Of a stretch of DNA of 64,000 nucleotides, positions 20,273-32,121 are shown piece after piece. The notes under the pieces were generated by a model. That model was not told the origin of the DNA. It saw only the letters and a list, made by a program, of their open reading frames with translations, and made no database searches. The position numbers were made by a program, and so were the translations under genes. The DNA comes from Roridomyces roridus (taxonomy: Eukaryota > Basidiomycota > Agaricomycetes > Agaricales > Mycenaceae), in NCBI GenBank assembly GCA_029378245.1, contig JARKIF010000081.1:62001-126000 (forward strand), read 5' to 3'. How positions within the stretch are numbered: position 1 is the stretch's first letter; every line of letters begins with the position of its first letter.

Positions 20273-23200
20273 TCAAACATACATGAACTCCCCCCTCGCA
20301 ATCAACCGCACCAACTTCCCCTCCGGATTCTTCTTCCCAATATCCATATTAATCAGCTGAACCAACTGAGCATCAACCGCCTCCTGCAACATCTTGTCCC
20401 AGCACTTCTTCTTCGCCACACCCGGGTACTCGGTCCTCACCACAGCCGAGATGCTAGATTTCGCCCGGTGCAATTTCACGGGTTCCCAGTCGGCGCGGTG
20501 GCGAATCAGGTAGTTTACGAGATGTCGGAAGCGGGAGGCTACCCGCCATACTCGCGATTCTACAGTCACGGCGCCTAGGTTTACATGGGAAAATGCGGGA
20601 GGGGGTAGAGAGGCTGGAGGAGCATAGAAGGAAAAAGACGGCTGATATGACGACGTGCTCGTCGATGAGCCTTCGCTGACTGGTGGGCCTTGAGGTCCAG
20701 CTCTAGCAGCAGCATACATCGACCGAGTTAAAATTGTACGAGGTCCAGACCGCCTAGTGGGATCTGCTGTGTATAACGAGCTGGATGTCTCCGATGGCGT
20801 CGGGAAAAACGCAGGAGTCGCTGAAGCTGGATATTCATGGGGTGGTACGACAGACGGCACCGTGTCAACAGCCCAATCGCACAACGGAGTGCTCCTCCTT
20901 GGAACGTCGTTGACTTCAGACGCCGTCGGAGTTGCCCTTGGATGGAAAGATGTAGAAGGCGCAAAGCCTGCGCCAAAGTGGGTGCTCGGTGCATAGTTCT
21001 CCCGCAGCCGAGGTTCTTGAAATTCAGAAGGTACTGGCCGGAACAATGAAACGGATGTGCTCGGTGTCTGTTTCTCCTGCAGCCACGGCGGTTCTCGTGA
21101 TGTAGAAGGTGCTGGCCCGAACAATGAAACGTATGTGCTCGGTGTATGTTTCTCCTGCGGCCCCGGCGGTTCTCGAGGTGCTGGCCCGAACAACGAAACG
21201 GATGTGCTCCGTGCAGGGTTCTCCTGCAGCCACGGCGGTTCTCGTGATGTAGAAGGTGCTGGCCCGAACAATGGAGCGTATGTACTCCGTGCAGGGTTCT
21301 CCTGCGGCCTGGAAGGTTCTTGGGATGTAGATGGCCCGAACAATGGCGCATATTTTCTCGGTGCAAGGTTCTCCTGCGGGCTCGACGGTTCTAGGGATGT
21401 AGAAGGCGATGACATGGATATATCGGCACCAATAGGCGTGCTTTCAGGCGGCGGAGTAGACGAGGCAAGCGCACGGGCCTCAGGTGTGCTTGTCTGGAGA
21501 GACACAGACGGCACTTCCAACGGAGATACAGGTCGGTCTGAGACGGGAATCACGGGTCGCTCTGGGACGGGAGTCATTGGTCGGTCTGCAACGCGTTCTT
21601 CCTGCTCGGTCGGATACGGGTGTGCCCCAAACTTGGACTGCACCGCCAAGTGCGAAGCACCTCCATCCAGAGTCAACCTGGGGCGCACCCGAACCTTGAT
21701 ATACCCTCTACCGAGAAGAGTAGCCCCTTGGCCAGGCTCCTCGCTGAATTTCATCAAAGCGGAAGGGGAAAATACGATTGCGTGGCCTGTGGGGAGCTGC
21801 ATCACCTCCTCAAACCAATGCGCAGATTCTTTGCCCAGGGAAACGTGTTTAGAAAGGTGCGCACACCACGCCGGTGAAGAGAATCGGTGGCAAATTATCG
21901 TGGATGCGAGGTCCAGAATCGTCGGAGGGATCACGGTGGGCTCTTGAGTCGCGATGATGACGCGAGTAGCTAAATGGCGCTGGAGGCGGATGATGTCGCT
22001 GATGGAATGGGCAAGTCTATCGGTATCACTGTTGACGAGGTATTTGTGTGCTTCGTCCAAGACTTGGAGAAACTCAGAAGAATTGACAGCGAAAGAGACC
22101 AAGTACACACCAACGAGTTTACCGCACGGCGTTTGCCATTGGATGAACGAACCCAGGACACTGTCGAAAAGGACCGCAGCCGTGAGACCTACGCCATGTC
22201 AGTGACGCGAATGAGATCAAGCTGCGCCCACAAACCATCGAGGAACGGATCGGTCAGGTCAACCAGAACTAATCCTCCCACTCGGAAATCCGCCTGAATT
22301 TGGGGTGCTCCTGGGCGCATGAAACAATCCAACAAGTCTAATCTGAGTTTGAGCATTGATCTCTGTCTGAAATCAAGAGGCTCTGCCGCGAGTCTGCGTT
22401 TAAATTCTGTGGACAATCGTTCAGTGGATGCCCCAAGTGTCCCCTTGATGCGAACCTAGATAGCTGAATCTGTGGGCGCCAATCTCCCGAACGATGCGTA
22501 ATATGGTGTGCAGATATAATGGCGCGGTCTGCGAGGGTTTCAGTCAGCAGATGCCGAGGGAGACACTGTATGGAACAGCACCTCGAGGTTACTGCAGCCC
22601 ATGATCGCAAGCATACGGTCAGCCGTAAGATCCCGTTCCGAGAGTTGCAGCGGATAAACGCGGACATGGGGAAGAGAAGAATAAGCACGCCTCCGACGAT
22701 TGACGTTACTTGGCCTGGGTCGCGTCAAACTTGCAAAGAAGGCAAGCCCAAAGGCGTACGTACGAGCAGAGAACAGTGATTCGAGGCAGAATCGTTGGGT
22801 TCACGGAGTGCGCTGAGGGAACGGAAAGGAAAGCCGCTTCGCAGGGGCGGCCCAAGTCTTGTGTATCGAAATGAAAGCTATAAATGCGTCAAGGTCGCGT
22901 TGTTGAAAGCAAACGAATGAGCGCACACGAGGGCGCTTAGCGGACTTGGGAGCTGCCCGATGCGTGCATCTGCGATGAGACCACCCTCGAGAAGACACGA
23001 AACGGTATGACTCTTGCCGGAGCCCTATTGCAATGTCGAAACGAAGGCTGTGGATGAAGGATACCGAAACCTACCTGAACGCCGCATATCACGGCACTAT
23101 TGGGTGCATTGGTGTTGAAGTAAATCCTTTCGCCTGCATTTAACCCGAGAAGGGCACGAGAGGGAAAGTCGGCGGCACGATCTTGAAGAACAGAGAAGGT

Positions 23201-23311
23201 GAGGAGTGGACTGGTCACGAGTTGGTGTTGTAGGAGGCCTGTCTCATCCTTCTCAATCGCATGGGATGTCGAATCCTCGAGGAATGCCAGCTCCTCGTCG
23301 AAAGAGGTCAT
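20273..23311 (-). CDS. HerA/FtsK-like P-loop ATPase, copy A (897 aa, eight exons, intact)
   Basis: Minus-strand exons: 23311-23075, 23024-22927, 22877-22764, 22714-22582, 22528-22456, 22406-22236, 22188-22111, 22062-20273; every junction is in frame and shared with copies B and C. Splicing of exons 1 and 2 creates the Walker A motif GVQGSGKSHT at about residue 80. Walker B is VLDEAHKYL at the start of exon 8, followed by the HerA-type sensor segment ATQEPTVIPP...IICHRFSSPAW. Around residues 430-780 there is a long Ser/Pro/Thr-rich linker with tandem SLFGPAPSTSREPP-type repeats. The last ~95 residues form a conserved helical domain (FRHLVNYLIRH...WDKMLQEAV) reminiscent of a winged-helix/LOTUS fold. 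Start chosen at MTSFDEELAFL by homology to copy C; an ATG 48 nt upstream is in frame. The cellular role of this fungal family is not known to me. Confidence 0.85.
20995..21400 (-). repeat. In-frame tandem repeats inside HerA-like copy A
   Basis: Six or so diverged units of about 60-100 bp, each encoding a variant of SLFGPAPSTSREPPWLQEN plus ARSTY/TPSTS. They lie in the Ser/Pro linker of the ATPase and keep frame. Such repeats usually expand by slippage or unequal exchange; copies B and C lack them. Confidence 0.75.
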
Positions 23312-23483
23312 CGGGCGCGTCAACAACGCGCAAACATGGGACCCACTTCGGGACGACATTGCCGAAGCTTCACATTCAAGTTCGCGATGAATTCCAGTTA
23401 CATGGGTGTACTACTACAATACTACGAGTAGGTAATATATCTACATAGATAATCGTACGTCAAGAAAACAAATTCGTCAAAGT

Positions 23484-25630
23484 TCAGACACAGACAATCG
23501 GATCGCGTGCCAGCAAACGCACTGCGCATTGACGAAGCTGCATGTTGGTCAACGGAAGGCTCGCGTTGACCAACTCGACGACTTTGGCACTTGTAGCATC
23601 CTGCAACATGGCATTCCACGACTGGCAAACGGACATGCCGGGATATGTGGCCTTCAGGTTCATTTGCCAGATGGGCAAAACGGATGCCCCAAGTTTCACC
23701 GGCGTTTCCGCAGCGCCTTGGCCCGACAGCAGGTCGACAAGGTGTTTGAAGCGCGCCGGCACCTGCTGACCAGTCGACGCCTGAGCGTCCGAGTTCTGGT
23801 GCCCGTCGATCGTCGAAGAAATTGTCAGCGACGGCGTTGCGGTATCGACTGCGAATGAGCTGGTTTCGGAGTTCAGCGACAACTGTGAGGCGATTACGGG
23901 GGACGGGGCCGGGGACAACATAGACGCCACCGTGGGAGGGGACACGGGAGTGGCTGGGACATAATTCCGAGGCGCAGTACCTGGCGCGAATGTCGAAGGC
24001 ACCGTCAACGTGAACGTCGGAGCAGCGGCAGCCCCAACAGTCCCAGATCCAGACCTCACCGCCAAGTGCGAAGCCCCTCCATCCAACGTCAAACGCGGGC
24101 GAACCCTAACCTTCAAATAATCCCTCCCCAAAAGAGTCACCCCCCGCTCCCCGTCCGTGCTCATCAACGCCGACGGACAAAACACGAGCGCATGCCCAGT
24201 TCCAAGGAACATCACCTCCTCGAACCAACGCGCAGAGTCAGACTGGCTGCCCGTAGACACGTGTTTCGACAGGTGTGTACACCATGCGGGCGAGGTGAAT
24301 CGGTGACAGATGATGATGGATGCAAGGTCGAGGATCGTTGCGGGGATGACGGTGGGCTCTTGAGTGGCGATTATGACCCGGGTTGCGAGATGGCGCTGCA
24401 GGCGGATAACGTCGCTGAGGGACCGCGTCAACCTGTCTGAATCGCTGTTGACGAGGTATTTGTGCGCTTCATCCAACACTGGGAACCCGTCAAGAAAAAA
24501 ACCCAAGAGAAAGATGCTGAGAACGCACCAACGAGTTTGCCGCATGTCGTTTGCCAGTCAATGAACGAGCCAAGGACACTGTCGAACAGTACAGAAGCCG
24601 TGAGGCCTATGACAGGTCAGCGACATCCGATGATCGAGGTGGACCCACAAACCATCGAGAAATGGATCGGTGAGATCGATGAGAACCAGTCCTCCCGCAC
24701 GGAAATATGTTTGAATCTCCCGAGCGCCGGGGTGAATGAAACAATCCAGCAAGTCCGTTCGAAGCTTGAGCATTGCCTTTTGTTTTCCATCCAGAGGCTC
24801 CAAGGCAATCCTGCGCTTGAATTCTGTAACAACCGATCAGCAGTGCTCAATAACCTTGTTTTCGTACGGACCTAGGTAACTGAACGTGCTACTTCCAATA
24901 TCACGAATGATTCGCATAATTGTATGCAAGTAGAGCGGCGCGGTCTGAAACGTCAGTCAAGTTGGCTGTGGACGACACAAGACTGATTTACCTCGAGGTT
25001 GCTGCAGCCCATGATCGCCAACATCCGGTCTGCCGTAAGGTCCTTTTCTGAAAGTTGGAGCGGCTGGACAAGAACATGCGGAAGGGACGAGTAGGCGCGG
25101 TGACTTGCGGCAGAAGGGCATGGTCTATATGATGGCCTGCCGGTAAAGAGAGGAAGGTTGCCTCGCAGGGTCGGCCAAGGTCTGAGGTATCAAAATGGAA
25201 CCTGCGTTATTTGTCGTTAGCTCAACTTTAACTGACAAGCAAAAGTAACTTCCATACACAAGGGCGCTTAAAGGATCTGGGAGTTGACCGACCTGCGAGT
25301 CTGGTATCAGTCCGCACTCTAAAAGGCAGGACAAGGTGTGGCTCTTTCCTGAGCCCTACAGAACAAGTGAGTAACGAGTATCACAAGAGAGATGAAATCT
25401 ACCTGAACACCGCAGACTATGGCGCTATTGGGCGCATTCGTATTGAAGTAGACTCTGTCTCCAGCGCTGGTGCCGATGAGTCCACGAGAAGGGAAATCTT
25501 CCGGACGATTCTTGAGGGCAGAGAAAGTCAGGAGCGGGGAGGTAACAAGTTGGTGTTGTAGAAGGCCGCCGCCTTGTTCATCGGGGGTCGCAGTGGCAAG
25601 GAATGCCAGTTCGTCGTCGAAATTGCCCAT
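23484..25630 (-). pseudogene. HerA-like ATPase, copy B, broken by an 88-bp deletion
   Basis: Starts MGNFDDELAFLATATPDE at 25,630 and ends RDPIVCV at 23,484, with the same exon plan as copies A and C. Exon 1 (25630-25403), exon 2 (25355-25258) and their splice sites are intact, including GSGKSHT. Near 25,095-25,100, sequence equivalent to the 3' end of exon 3, the third intron and the 5' part of exon 4 of copy C is missing: 210 bp here against 298 bp in copy C. The net change to the message is 37 nt, so the frame is lost before Walker B. Downstream exons remain readable (VLDEAHKYL, ATQEPTVIPA). Its Ser/Pro linker and C-terminal domain differ from copy C, unlike the near-identical first half. 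Possibly recently dead. Confidence 0.8.
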
Positions 25631-25892
25631 GAGTGGCTGAGGTTTTGTGGTGGTTGGTGGTGAGAAGTATAATGAAAAAAGTCAAAATGAACATGGCGCT
25701 TAAATATGCCTGGAGGATCTGAAAAAGGAAATCTCGTTGAAAGAGGCTCGACAGGCGATTTGCCTTTCAGAGTAAGGAGTTCAGATTGCAAGGGAAGAAT
25801 GGAAGAATCTTTATTTGGGAATAACGCTTTTACTTGAAGAAGAAAGGTGGCGCCGTTGAGCTCTTTGAGAGCAAAGCCGCCGAAACGAGTTC
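25631..25892. promoter_or_regulatory. Divergent promoter, HerA-like copy B (-) / TIP41 (+)
   Basis: 262 bp between starts. The minus-strand GGCATATTTAAGCGCCATG element (about 25,692-25,710) is shared with the copy C promoter at 32,648-32,666, so the promoter was duplicated along with the gene. No TATA element for TIP41 is clear. Confidence 0.5.
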
Positions 25893-27090
25893 ATGGTGGT
25901 TCGGGGAAAGCAACAGCAAGCGATCAAATCGTTGATGGCCTCCACCACCATGCCACTGGCCGCGGTGGCCTTGCCCAAACATGAGCTCCTCGAGTCACCG
26001 ACGACAAGGGCCATAAAGATGCACGACTCAGGCTGGACTCTGACCGTCTCCACAAACTCGATCTCCAACGCGCAGGATAGCGATGAACTCCAGCGCGCCC
26101 TCGGCTTTCCCCTGCCTGAAATGACCTTTGGATCAAACTACCTCACTCTCGAACACCGTCCATCCAAGTGGAAATACCAATTCTCCACTCCAGACGCGTT
26201 GCGCGATGTCAAGAACGGCGAGCTCGGCCCAGGCGATGGTGGTGTCAAAGTCGGTCACGCCGACGCGTGGCTACAGAGTCGGTAATCCGCTCCTCCTCCC
26301 TGCCTCCATGTCCTGCCCTTCACAACACTCGTCCAGCACCAACCCCTCGTCATCGTTGCCCATGCCCAAAACAGTGCCTACAAAACCGTACGATTGGACA
26401 TATACCACGACCTACGCGGGCCATTCTACTGTTTGGACGCCCCCAGACGACGGTGCTTCTGCAGCCGACTCGAGGCCGCCGACGCCTGTAGTCGAAGAGC
26501 CTCCCAGACCGTGGACATGGGCTCCCGCCGATCCAGATAATCCCGCCCACGGCATCCCGCTCGAAGAACTCAAGCGCCCCGACCCGATCCTCTTCTACGC
26601 CGAAGTGCCCCTCTTCGAGGACGAGCTGCACGATAACGGCTCATCTCACCTCCTGGTCAGAATCGTGCGTCCATCGTGTCTTTCTTGAAAAAATATTAAA
26701 TTCTCATGATAGCGCGTGATGCCGACATGCTTCTTCATCCTCTCGCGGTTCACACTCCGCGTTGACGGCGTGCTCTTCCGCACACACGATACTCGTGTAT
26801 ATCACTCGTTCACCAGTTCACCGCCACTCGTCGTGCGTGAGACGAGTGGGTGGGAGGCGCCGTACGATCGGGTCAAGGCCGTACGTATCAGTTACCCATT
26901 ACGCCTCTGACTACATTACTGATGCACCCTGCAGGCCCTTTCGCGGCGTGACGACCTCTCACCGCTCACAGACCCGACTTTTATCGCCAAGGTGCTCACA
27001 GAGATGCCACACCAGGTATCTCAAGTCGAGGGTGCCAACACTGGTTGGCGCGGGCTCGGAACCAAGGTCGAAATCGCCGTTCTCGGGTAG
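25893..27090 (+). CDS. TIP41: TIP41-like protein (TAP42-interacting), 346 aa, four exons
   Basis: Conserved regulator of TOR signalling that binds PP2A-type phosphatase partners (Tap42/alpha4, PP2Ac); cytosolic and nuclear. Exons: 25893-26281, 26337-26664, 26713-26880, 26935-27090; introns 48-55 nt, frame kept. Family hallmarks in order: LPEMTFGSNYLTLEH, DGGVKVGHADAWLQSR, YDWTYTTTYAGH, RPDPILFYAEVPLFEDELHD, then across intron 2 LLVRI-RVMPTCFFILSRFTLRVD, VYHSFTSSPPLVVRETSGWE. A fungal-specific Ser/Pro insert follows YAGH (about residues 160-200). Start chosen at the first ATG; the next in-frame ATGs (residues 15 and 20) are possible and would drop residues not conserved in the family. Confidence 0.95.
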
Positions 27091-27591
27091 GTAGTTACGA
27101 AGCAGTGGTGGTACATGTACTACTACAACAACAAAAAATGTACAGACGAACACGGATAAAACCCAGAAAAAAGAGACACATATACATCCGAGCAAAAGAT
27201 CGCGTAGATCCCCAAGAGATAATCTTCGTGCTAGCCGACGGCAATACCCGCTCGACTTTTTTGACGTGCCTAGCCGTGCCTGGGCCTGTTCAGCAATACG
27301 TGCGACAGCAACGCCACCCACCTATTGCACATTGAACGGAAACAGCAGTTGTCCATGAAACGACGCGGTATCCAGTACGGGCGATCCTCCGGCCGATGCC
27401 AGCTCAAAGTCCTATTTTGTTTCCGATGTGGATTTTGCATTTTGGATTGTATATTGTATTTTTTTTTTCACCCGCGGAGGGATTAGGATAGGAGATAACG
27501 ATATAGAAGAATAAGCAAGAAAAAGAGAGAGGTGGTCAGCGACGTATTTCAGGTCGAGTGACCAGGGATACCTACGTCAACTGTACAAGGA
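27091..27591. other. Intergenic region between convergent TIP41 and the Virilizer-like gene
   Basis: 500 bp with AT-rich stretches (TATATTGTATTTTTTTTT at about 27,450-27,467) suited to 3'-end formation on either strand. No gene is seen. Confidence 0.5.
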
Positions 27592-30500
27592 TCAGATTTG
27601 ACAAAGGGGGGAAGAACGAAAAGACACACCATGCATACTAGGCAACCTGCTCGTATTGAGTCTTGCCGTTGGCGAAGAGCGTAACACGCGAAAGTCGTTG
27701 TTCGCGTACGTCTTGGTGAGACCCGTGGCTGCCGGTGAGCGGAGGAGACCCGTCGGGGAGGTGACGATCCCTAGTATATCAGGGGTATTTGAGGTGCCTT
27801 TCGGTGTACTGGGAGGCGATATCATTGGGTGTAGCAGGTTTTCGAGATCCAGGACGGAGAGCGAGAGGGTTTCGGGCAGGACGGTCGGGGCGGGAACCAT
27901 GGCGTCGTCGTCGTCTACGCGGATGGAAGCCTTGATGCTATCGAGTTTGGAATCCGAAGGAGCAGTCTCCTCGAGTTTGGCGTAAAGCTGAGATAGCGAG
28001 GAGGCAGAGATACCGCGAAGCATGTCCATCCCTTGCTCGACCAACCACCCCAAAACACCCAGCACGATCTGTGCCATCTCGGCCGACAACTCCTTATCCG
28101 CAATAGCAGCGAGTGTTTGTCCAACTTCATACCTCATCATCTCCCGATAGCCCTCATCCTCCTCAGGTAGCTCCTTCAAGACATCCAACAATCCACCCAA
28201 CTCGTACTTGCCCGCCCGAAGTCTACTCAGCCCCAACACGAACTTGAGGCTGGGCTCAAACGTCCCAGCCCTCGAATCAAGAACCTTTGTCAACTCCTCC
28301 AAAACAACAGATTCCAGATGCATGTCCAGCAACATCCTCAAACATACCGCAAGCACCTGCAATATCTCCGGAACACTCCCAATAGCCTCAATGCACCAAT
28401 CAGCCATGGCAGGGCTGACCAACTCCGAGAGGAACTGAAGGCCCAAAAACACCTGGTGCTGCCTCACGATCTCAAGCTCGCGAGACATTAGCTGATGCTT
28501 CAGCGCCTCCAGCGCCTCCGCAAGGTGCTTGACCTCCTCCAATAACAACCACTCCCCGAGCCCAATCACCCCATCATCCAATTTGACAAGCCGCTCGATG
28601 AAGCGGACTTTCTTCCTCGCTTCCAACAACCGGAAAAACGCGCCGAGTTCGGAAAGGACGCTGGGCAGGACAGAAGTGACCCAAACATCATCTGCAGCCG
28701 TCTCTGGAAGAACATGCTCGACCAACGCGGACACCTGCAAAAAATGCGAGGCAGGGTCCCGGCCACTCGGGTTTGTAGCATGCTCAAGCAAGCTCCGCAA
28801 AACGACCTCGGCACCAAGTTTGCTGGGCTCTGCGTACACGCGGGGTTCCGATAGCTTGCTCAGCAGACCAAGAGCGATCTGCCGCACGTCCGCCGCAGCA
28901 ACTGCAACACCCCGATGTGAAGGGTACCCCGCGAGGGCACCATCCACACAAGCAAGCACATCTGCAATTCGACACGTGAGATCCCGCAGAGCACGCGTAG
29001 TCATTAAAAGCGCGGGTGTAAGTTGGTCGATCAACCCGAGTAAATCGTCTGCGGTGCGGAAGAGCTGCTCGACAAGTGTGGCCGTGCTGCTGCTCGGGGT
29101 GCATGCAAAATGAGCATTCAGATCATCCGCAACACCGCGAAAGATCTCCACAAGCCGGTCCACAAATCCATGCGCGTTTTCGTCCCAAAGTGCTTCGAGA
29201 ATCCGCCATTCGCCCTCTGGATCAAGATCAAGTTCCCGCCGTACAATCGCCAACGATACTCGGATAGTCCGTAGCCTTCTTGGAGAAAGCGGATGCTGAC
29301 TGTTAAACTTGAGGTCATCAATCGCAGCCCCGATTCCCTCATCCGCAACCAACGCAATCTTCCTCATCAACAGCCGCTCGTGCTCTGCGATGTACGACAA
29401 CGGCGGGTTCAGCGAGAGTATGGTCTGGACAAAGTCAGCCCGCAAAATCGCATCGGGTTCCTGCGTCAAATCCGCAAGGATTTGTTCGGCGAGGATGCCC
29501 GATTTGCGTGGTGGAATGTTGTCTGTCGTTATCCACTCCAGGCGGCGTGTGAGTTGCCGGAGGAGTAAGAGGTGGTTGACAATTTCACGATATCCATCGA
29601 CGTTTTGCCATAGTCGCACTATCGCTAGTGTCTGCGCCCGGCAGTCGTCGTTACCCAGGCTGTCTGTCCATGCCCATACGGCTAGCACGCTGGCTACACC
29701 AATGTACGCCCGAATGAACGCGATCAAGTCGCCGTGCTTGATCTCGGTCGGGAGAACGCTCTGAAGCAATTGAGCAGGGAGCGTCGGCGGGATAGAATTT
29801 TCTTCGAGTTTCGCGACAAGGTTTGGGTGGTTGAGCATCGTCTCGAGCCAGGTTCCCATCGCGAATTCTTCCAACCCGACATCCTTCAGCATCCGCACGG
29901 AATGATGCACGTCCCCGGCGGAGTGGGAAAGCGCGTCCTCGAAAGCGGCCCAATGGCTGATCCGCGTCTTCAGGCGCATCACAGCGGTGTTGGTGTGCTT
30001 CTCCGTCGTCGGGCTCGCGCTGAGCTCATCTAGTTCGGCGAGAAACCATCGGCTGTTCAAATGCCGAGCGATATCTGCGTTGGCGACTGCATCGAGGAGC
30101 CGTAACAGAGTTACTTCGTCGTCCATCGTTCGGGCGTCGAAAACGGCTGTGAGATCCACCTGCTGCAGCAGAGTCCGCGCCATGTCCGGGTGCTGCGGCG
30201 CCGCGATGCTAAGCAGCTTCGCCACCGAGTAAGCTTGATTACTGCTCTGAAAAAACTTAGAATTATTGCAAGCCGGGCCTATGACGTGTACCTTGGGACC
30301 GACGGCCTCGGCGACTTTGCTTGCAAATGCCGAAAGAACCTCATAAGAAATGTCATCTCGGACGGGCTTTGCAGTACAGGACAAGGCGGTGTCGAGATCG
30401 AAGAATAAATCTTTATCGACTTGGATGTCCGCATGCAGGTAGGGAAATTCTGGAAGATCCCAATCTTCGTTTGACGGTTTTAGACAAAACATAAGGCGGA

Positions 30501-31146
30501 TGACGAGGGCCAAGGGAGGCGAGTCTGGTATGAGAGAGAGGAGTCGCTTGGCGAGATGGGATGGGTCAGGCATATTGCACGGGTCGATTGTGCTGGAGAG
30601 CGGTATCGGCTCGACATGGGGCAGAGGTGTAGATTCATACGCCACACTAGCCTCCGAGGTAGACTCCGAGATTACTTCTCCATAGATGGCCATCGAAACA
30701 CTTTGGAACTCGCCCTTGACTATCATTAGCCGTGTCGCGTACTGTAAAGAATCGTTAGTTCCGCAGCAGCAGTTGGCTGCGGCCGCCCGCGCACCTCCGT
30801 GCCCATGTCGACTGTGAAATCGACTTGGCCTCCTGCGTAGGCGATCGAGGTGGGCACCAGCGCGTTTGTGGCGCGTTGTTTCTCCTTGGATTCTGCGGTA
30901 GTAGGCTGGGCATTGAAGAATACATCGAGAAAGAAGGCGTCGGGTTCAGTGCAACTAGGACATAATGAGTCTATGGGACGCGGATGACGCGCAGACAACG
31001 GACGCGACGATGTCTGGTGAATGTTGCTCAAAAGGTCGTGCACCAGTCGGGAAAACGCGTATGAAATGGACGCGAATTGGAGCTGTAAAACGAACTGCGG
31101 CAATGGAGGACTCGGGAAGCAGGGTGGCCCAATGTAATAGGACCAT
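27592..31146 (-). CDS. Virilizer-like protein (VIR_N domain), ~1135 aa
   Basis: Likely scaffold of the m6A mRNA methyltransferase complex. Minus-strand exons: 31146-31004, 30954-30795, 30741-30292, 30246-27592; introns 49, 53 and 45 nt. The third intron (GTACAC...TTTTTTCAG) is a multiple of three and leaves the frame open, so retention would add 15 residues. The N-terminal ~130 residues match the Virilizer N-terminal pattern: VRFTAPIRVHFIRVFPTGAR, then FFLDVFFNAQ, ending LMIVKGEFQSVSMAIYG. The remainder is an all-helical, HEAT/ARM-like region without catalytic motifs, with a Ser/Pro-rich C-terminus (PPSTPKG, RSSPTARL). Start chosen at MVLLHWATLL, 98 bp from the divergent ORM start; an in-frame ATG 60 nt upstream exists. 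Assignment rests on the N-terminal pattern and overall architecture. Confidence 0.75.
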
Positions 31147-31244
31147 TGGGAATCGAGACTCGGAGTCGAAGACGGGTGGCCGCAGCAGTGCACGTGTCAG
31201 TGTCACGGCTCTTTTAACTGCTTCTGCGAGGAACAGATTTGCCC
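31147..31244. promoter_or_regulatory. 98-bp bidirectional promoter, Virilizer-like (-) / ORM (+)
   Basis: Only 98 bp separate the two start codons, so both genes must be driven from this segment (or from within each other's 5' ends). It contains CACGTG (31,190-31,195 on the plus strand, in GCAGTGCACGTGTCAG), a palindromic E-box that bHLH or bZIP factors could bind from either side. If the upstream ATG of the Virilizer-like gene at 31,206 is used, the gap shrinks to 38 bp. Confidence 0.5.
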
Positions 31245-32121
31245 ATGAATCGCCCTCCAGCTATCAACCTCCCTGCGCTCGGAATAGACATCCCTCCACC
31301 TGGGGTACTCAAGCCCCGGGGTCGTAGCGGCAGCATCGTCAAGGTCGAGCAGATTGGTGACCGACTGGAGGAAGTTTTGGACCGCAGCGCCTATGTCAAC
31401 ATTAACGCGGACTGGGTCAACGCAAAGGGTGCGTCTCTACATATTCTATTCTATTCTCCTTGCTCAAGAAATCTCAGGGGCGTGGCTCATCCATGTCGTT
31501 CTCATTTGCGTGGGCAAGCTCATCATCGACACAATTCCTGGCATGACCCAGCAAGTTAGCTGGACGCTCGTTAACCTCATCTACCTTGCTGTGAGCCTTT
31601 TTACCTCTAATGAACGCCTAGCCTGACCGCAGCAGCTCACATATCTCATGTTCCATTGGGTGACCGGCATCCCATTCGAAAACGATCTCCATGGTGGAGC
31701 CTACGACGACCTAACACTCTGGGAGCAAATAGACGACGGCGCGCAGTACACGCCGGCCAAAAAGTGGCTCCTTGGCGTCCCTATCGCTCTGTACGTGTCC
31801 CTCGTCAGATCCAGCAGCCCCTCTGCTCACGAATTAATCACAGCTTCCTCGCCTCGACCCACTACACCAACTACAACCCATGGCTGTTCGCCGTCAACAT
31901 ATCCGCCCTCGTTTTCGTTCTCATCCCAAAACTCCCCCAAGTGCGTGTCCGCTCCCATCTCGTTAAAAACCTCCAAAATAACTTGTTCACGCCTCCAGCT
32001 TCACCGCCGACGAGTCCGTTTCATCCACGACTATGCCTCGGGCGTCGCCACACCCGTCACTCCCGGCTATCCCTCGCGCCCCGGCACACCAGGAAGCCTT
32101 TCTGAAGCCCATTTCAAGTAA
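31245..32121 (+). CDS. ORM1: ORM1/ORMDL-family sphingolipid regulator, 223 aa, five exons
   Basis: ER membrane protein that inhibits serine palmitoyltransferase and so restrains sphingolipid synthesis. Exons: 31245-31428, 31478-31590, 31636-31790, 31844-31940, 31999-32121; introns 45-58 nt. The cytosolic N-terminus contains RGRSGSIVKVE, resembling the phosphoregulated Ser cluster of yeast Orm1/2. The core carries family signatures: NINADWVNAKGAWLIHVVL, IIDTIPGMTQQVSWTLVNL, YLMFHWVTGIPFEND, GGAYDDLTLWEQIDDGAQYT, STHYTNYNPWLFAVN; these hold four hydrophobic membrane segments. Length agrees with yeast Orm1/2 (about 216-222). The gene symbol is given for the family; fungi with one copy are often annotated ORM1. 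Confidence 0.95.

Noticed and set aside
21057..21947. 296-codon plus-strand ORF opposite the ATPase linker
   Set aside because: Antisense of the tandem repeats in ATPase copy A; repeat periodicity keeps it open. No start context or motif.
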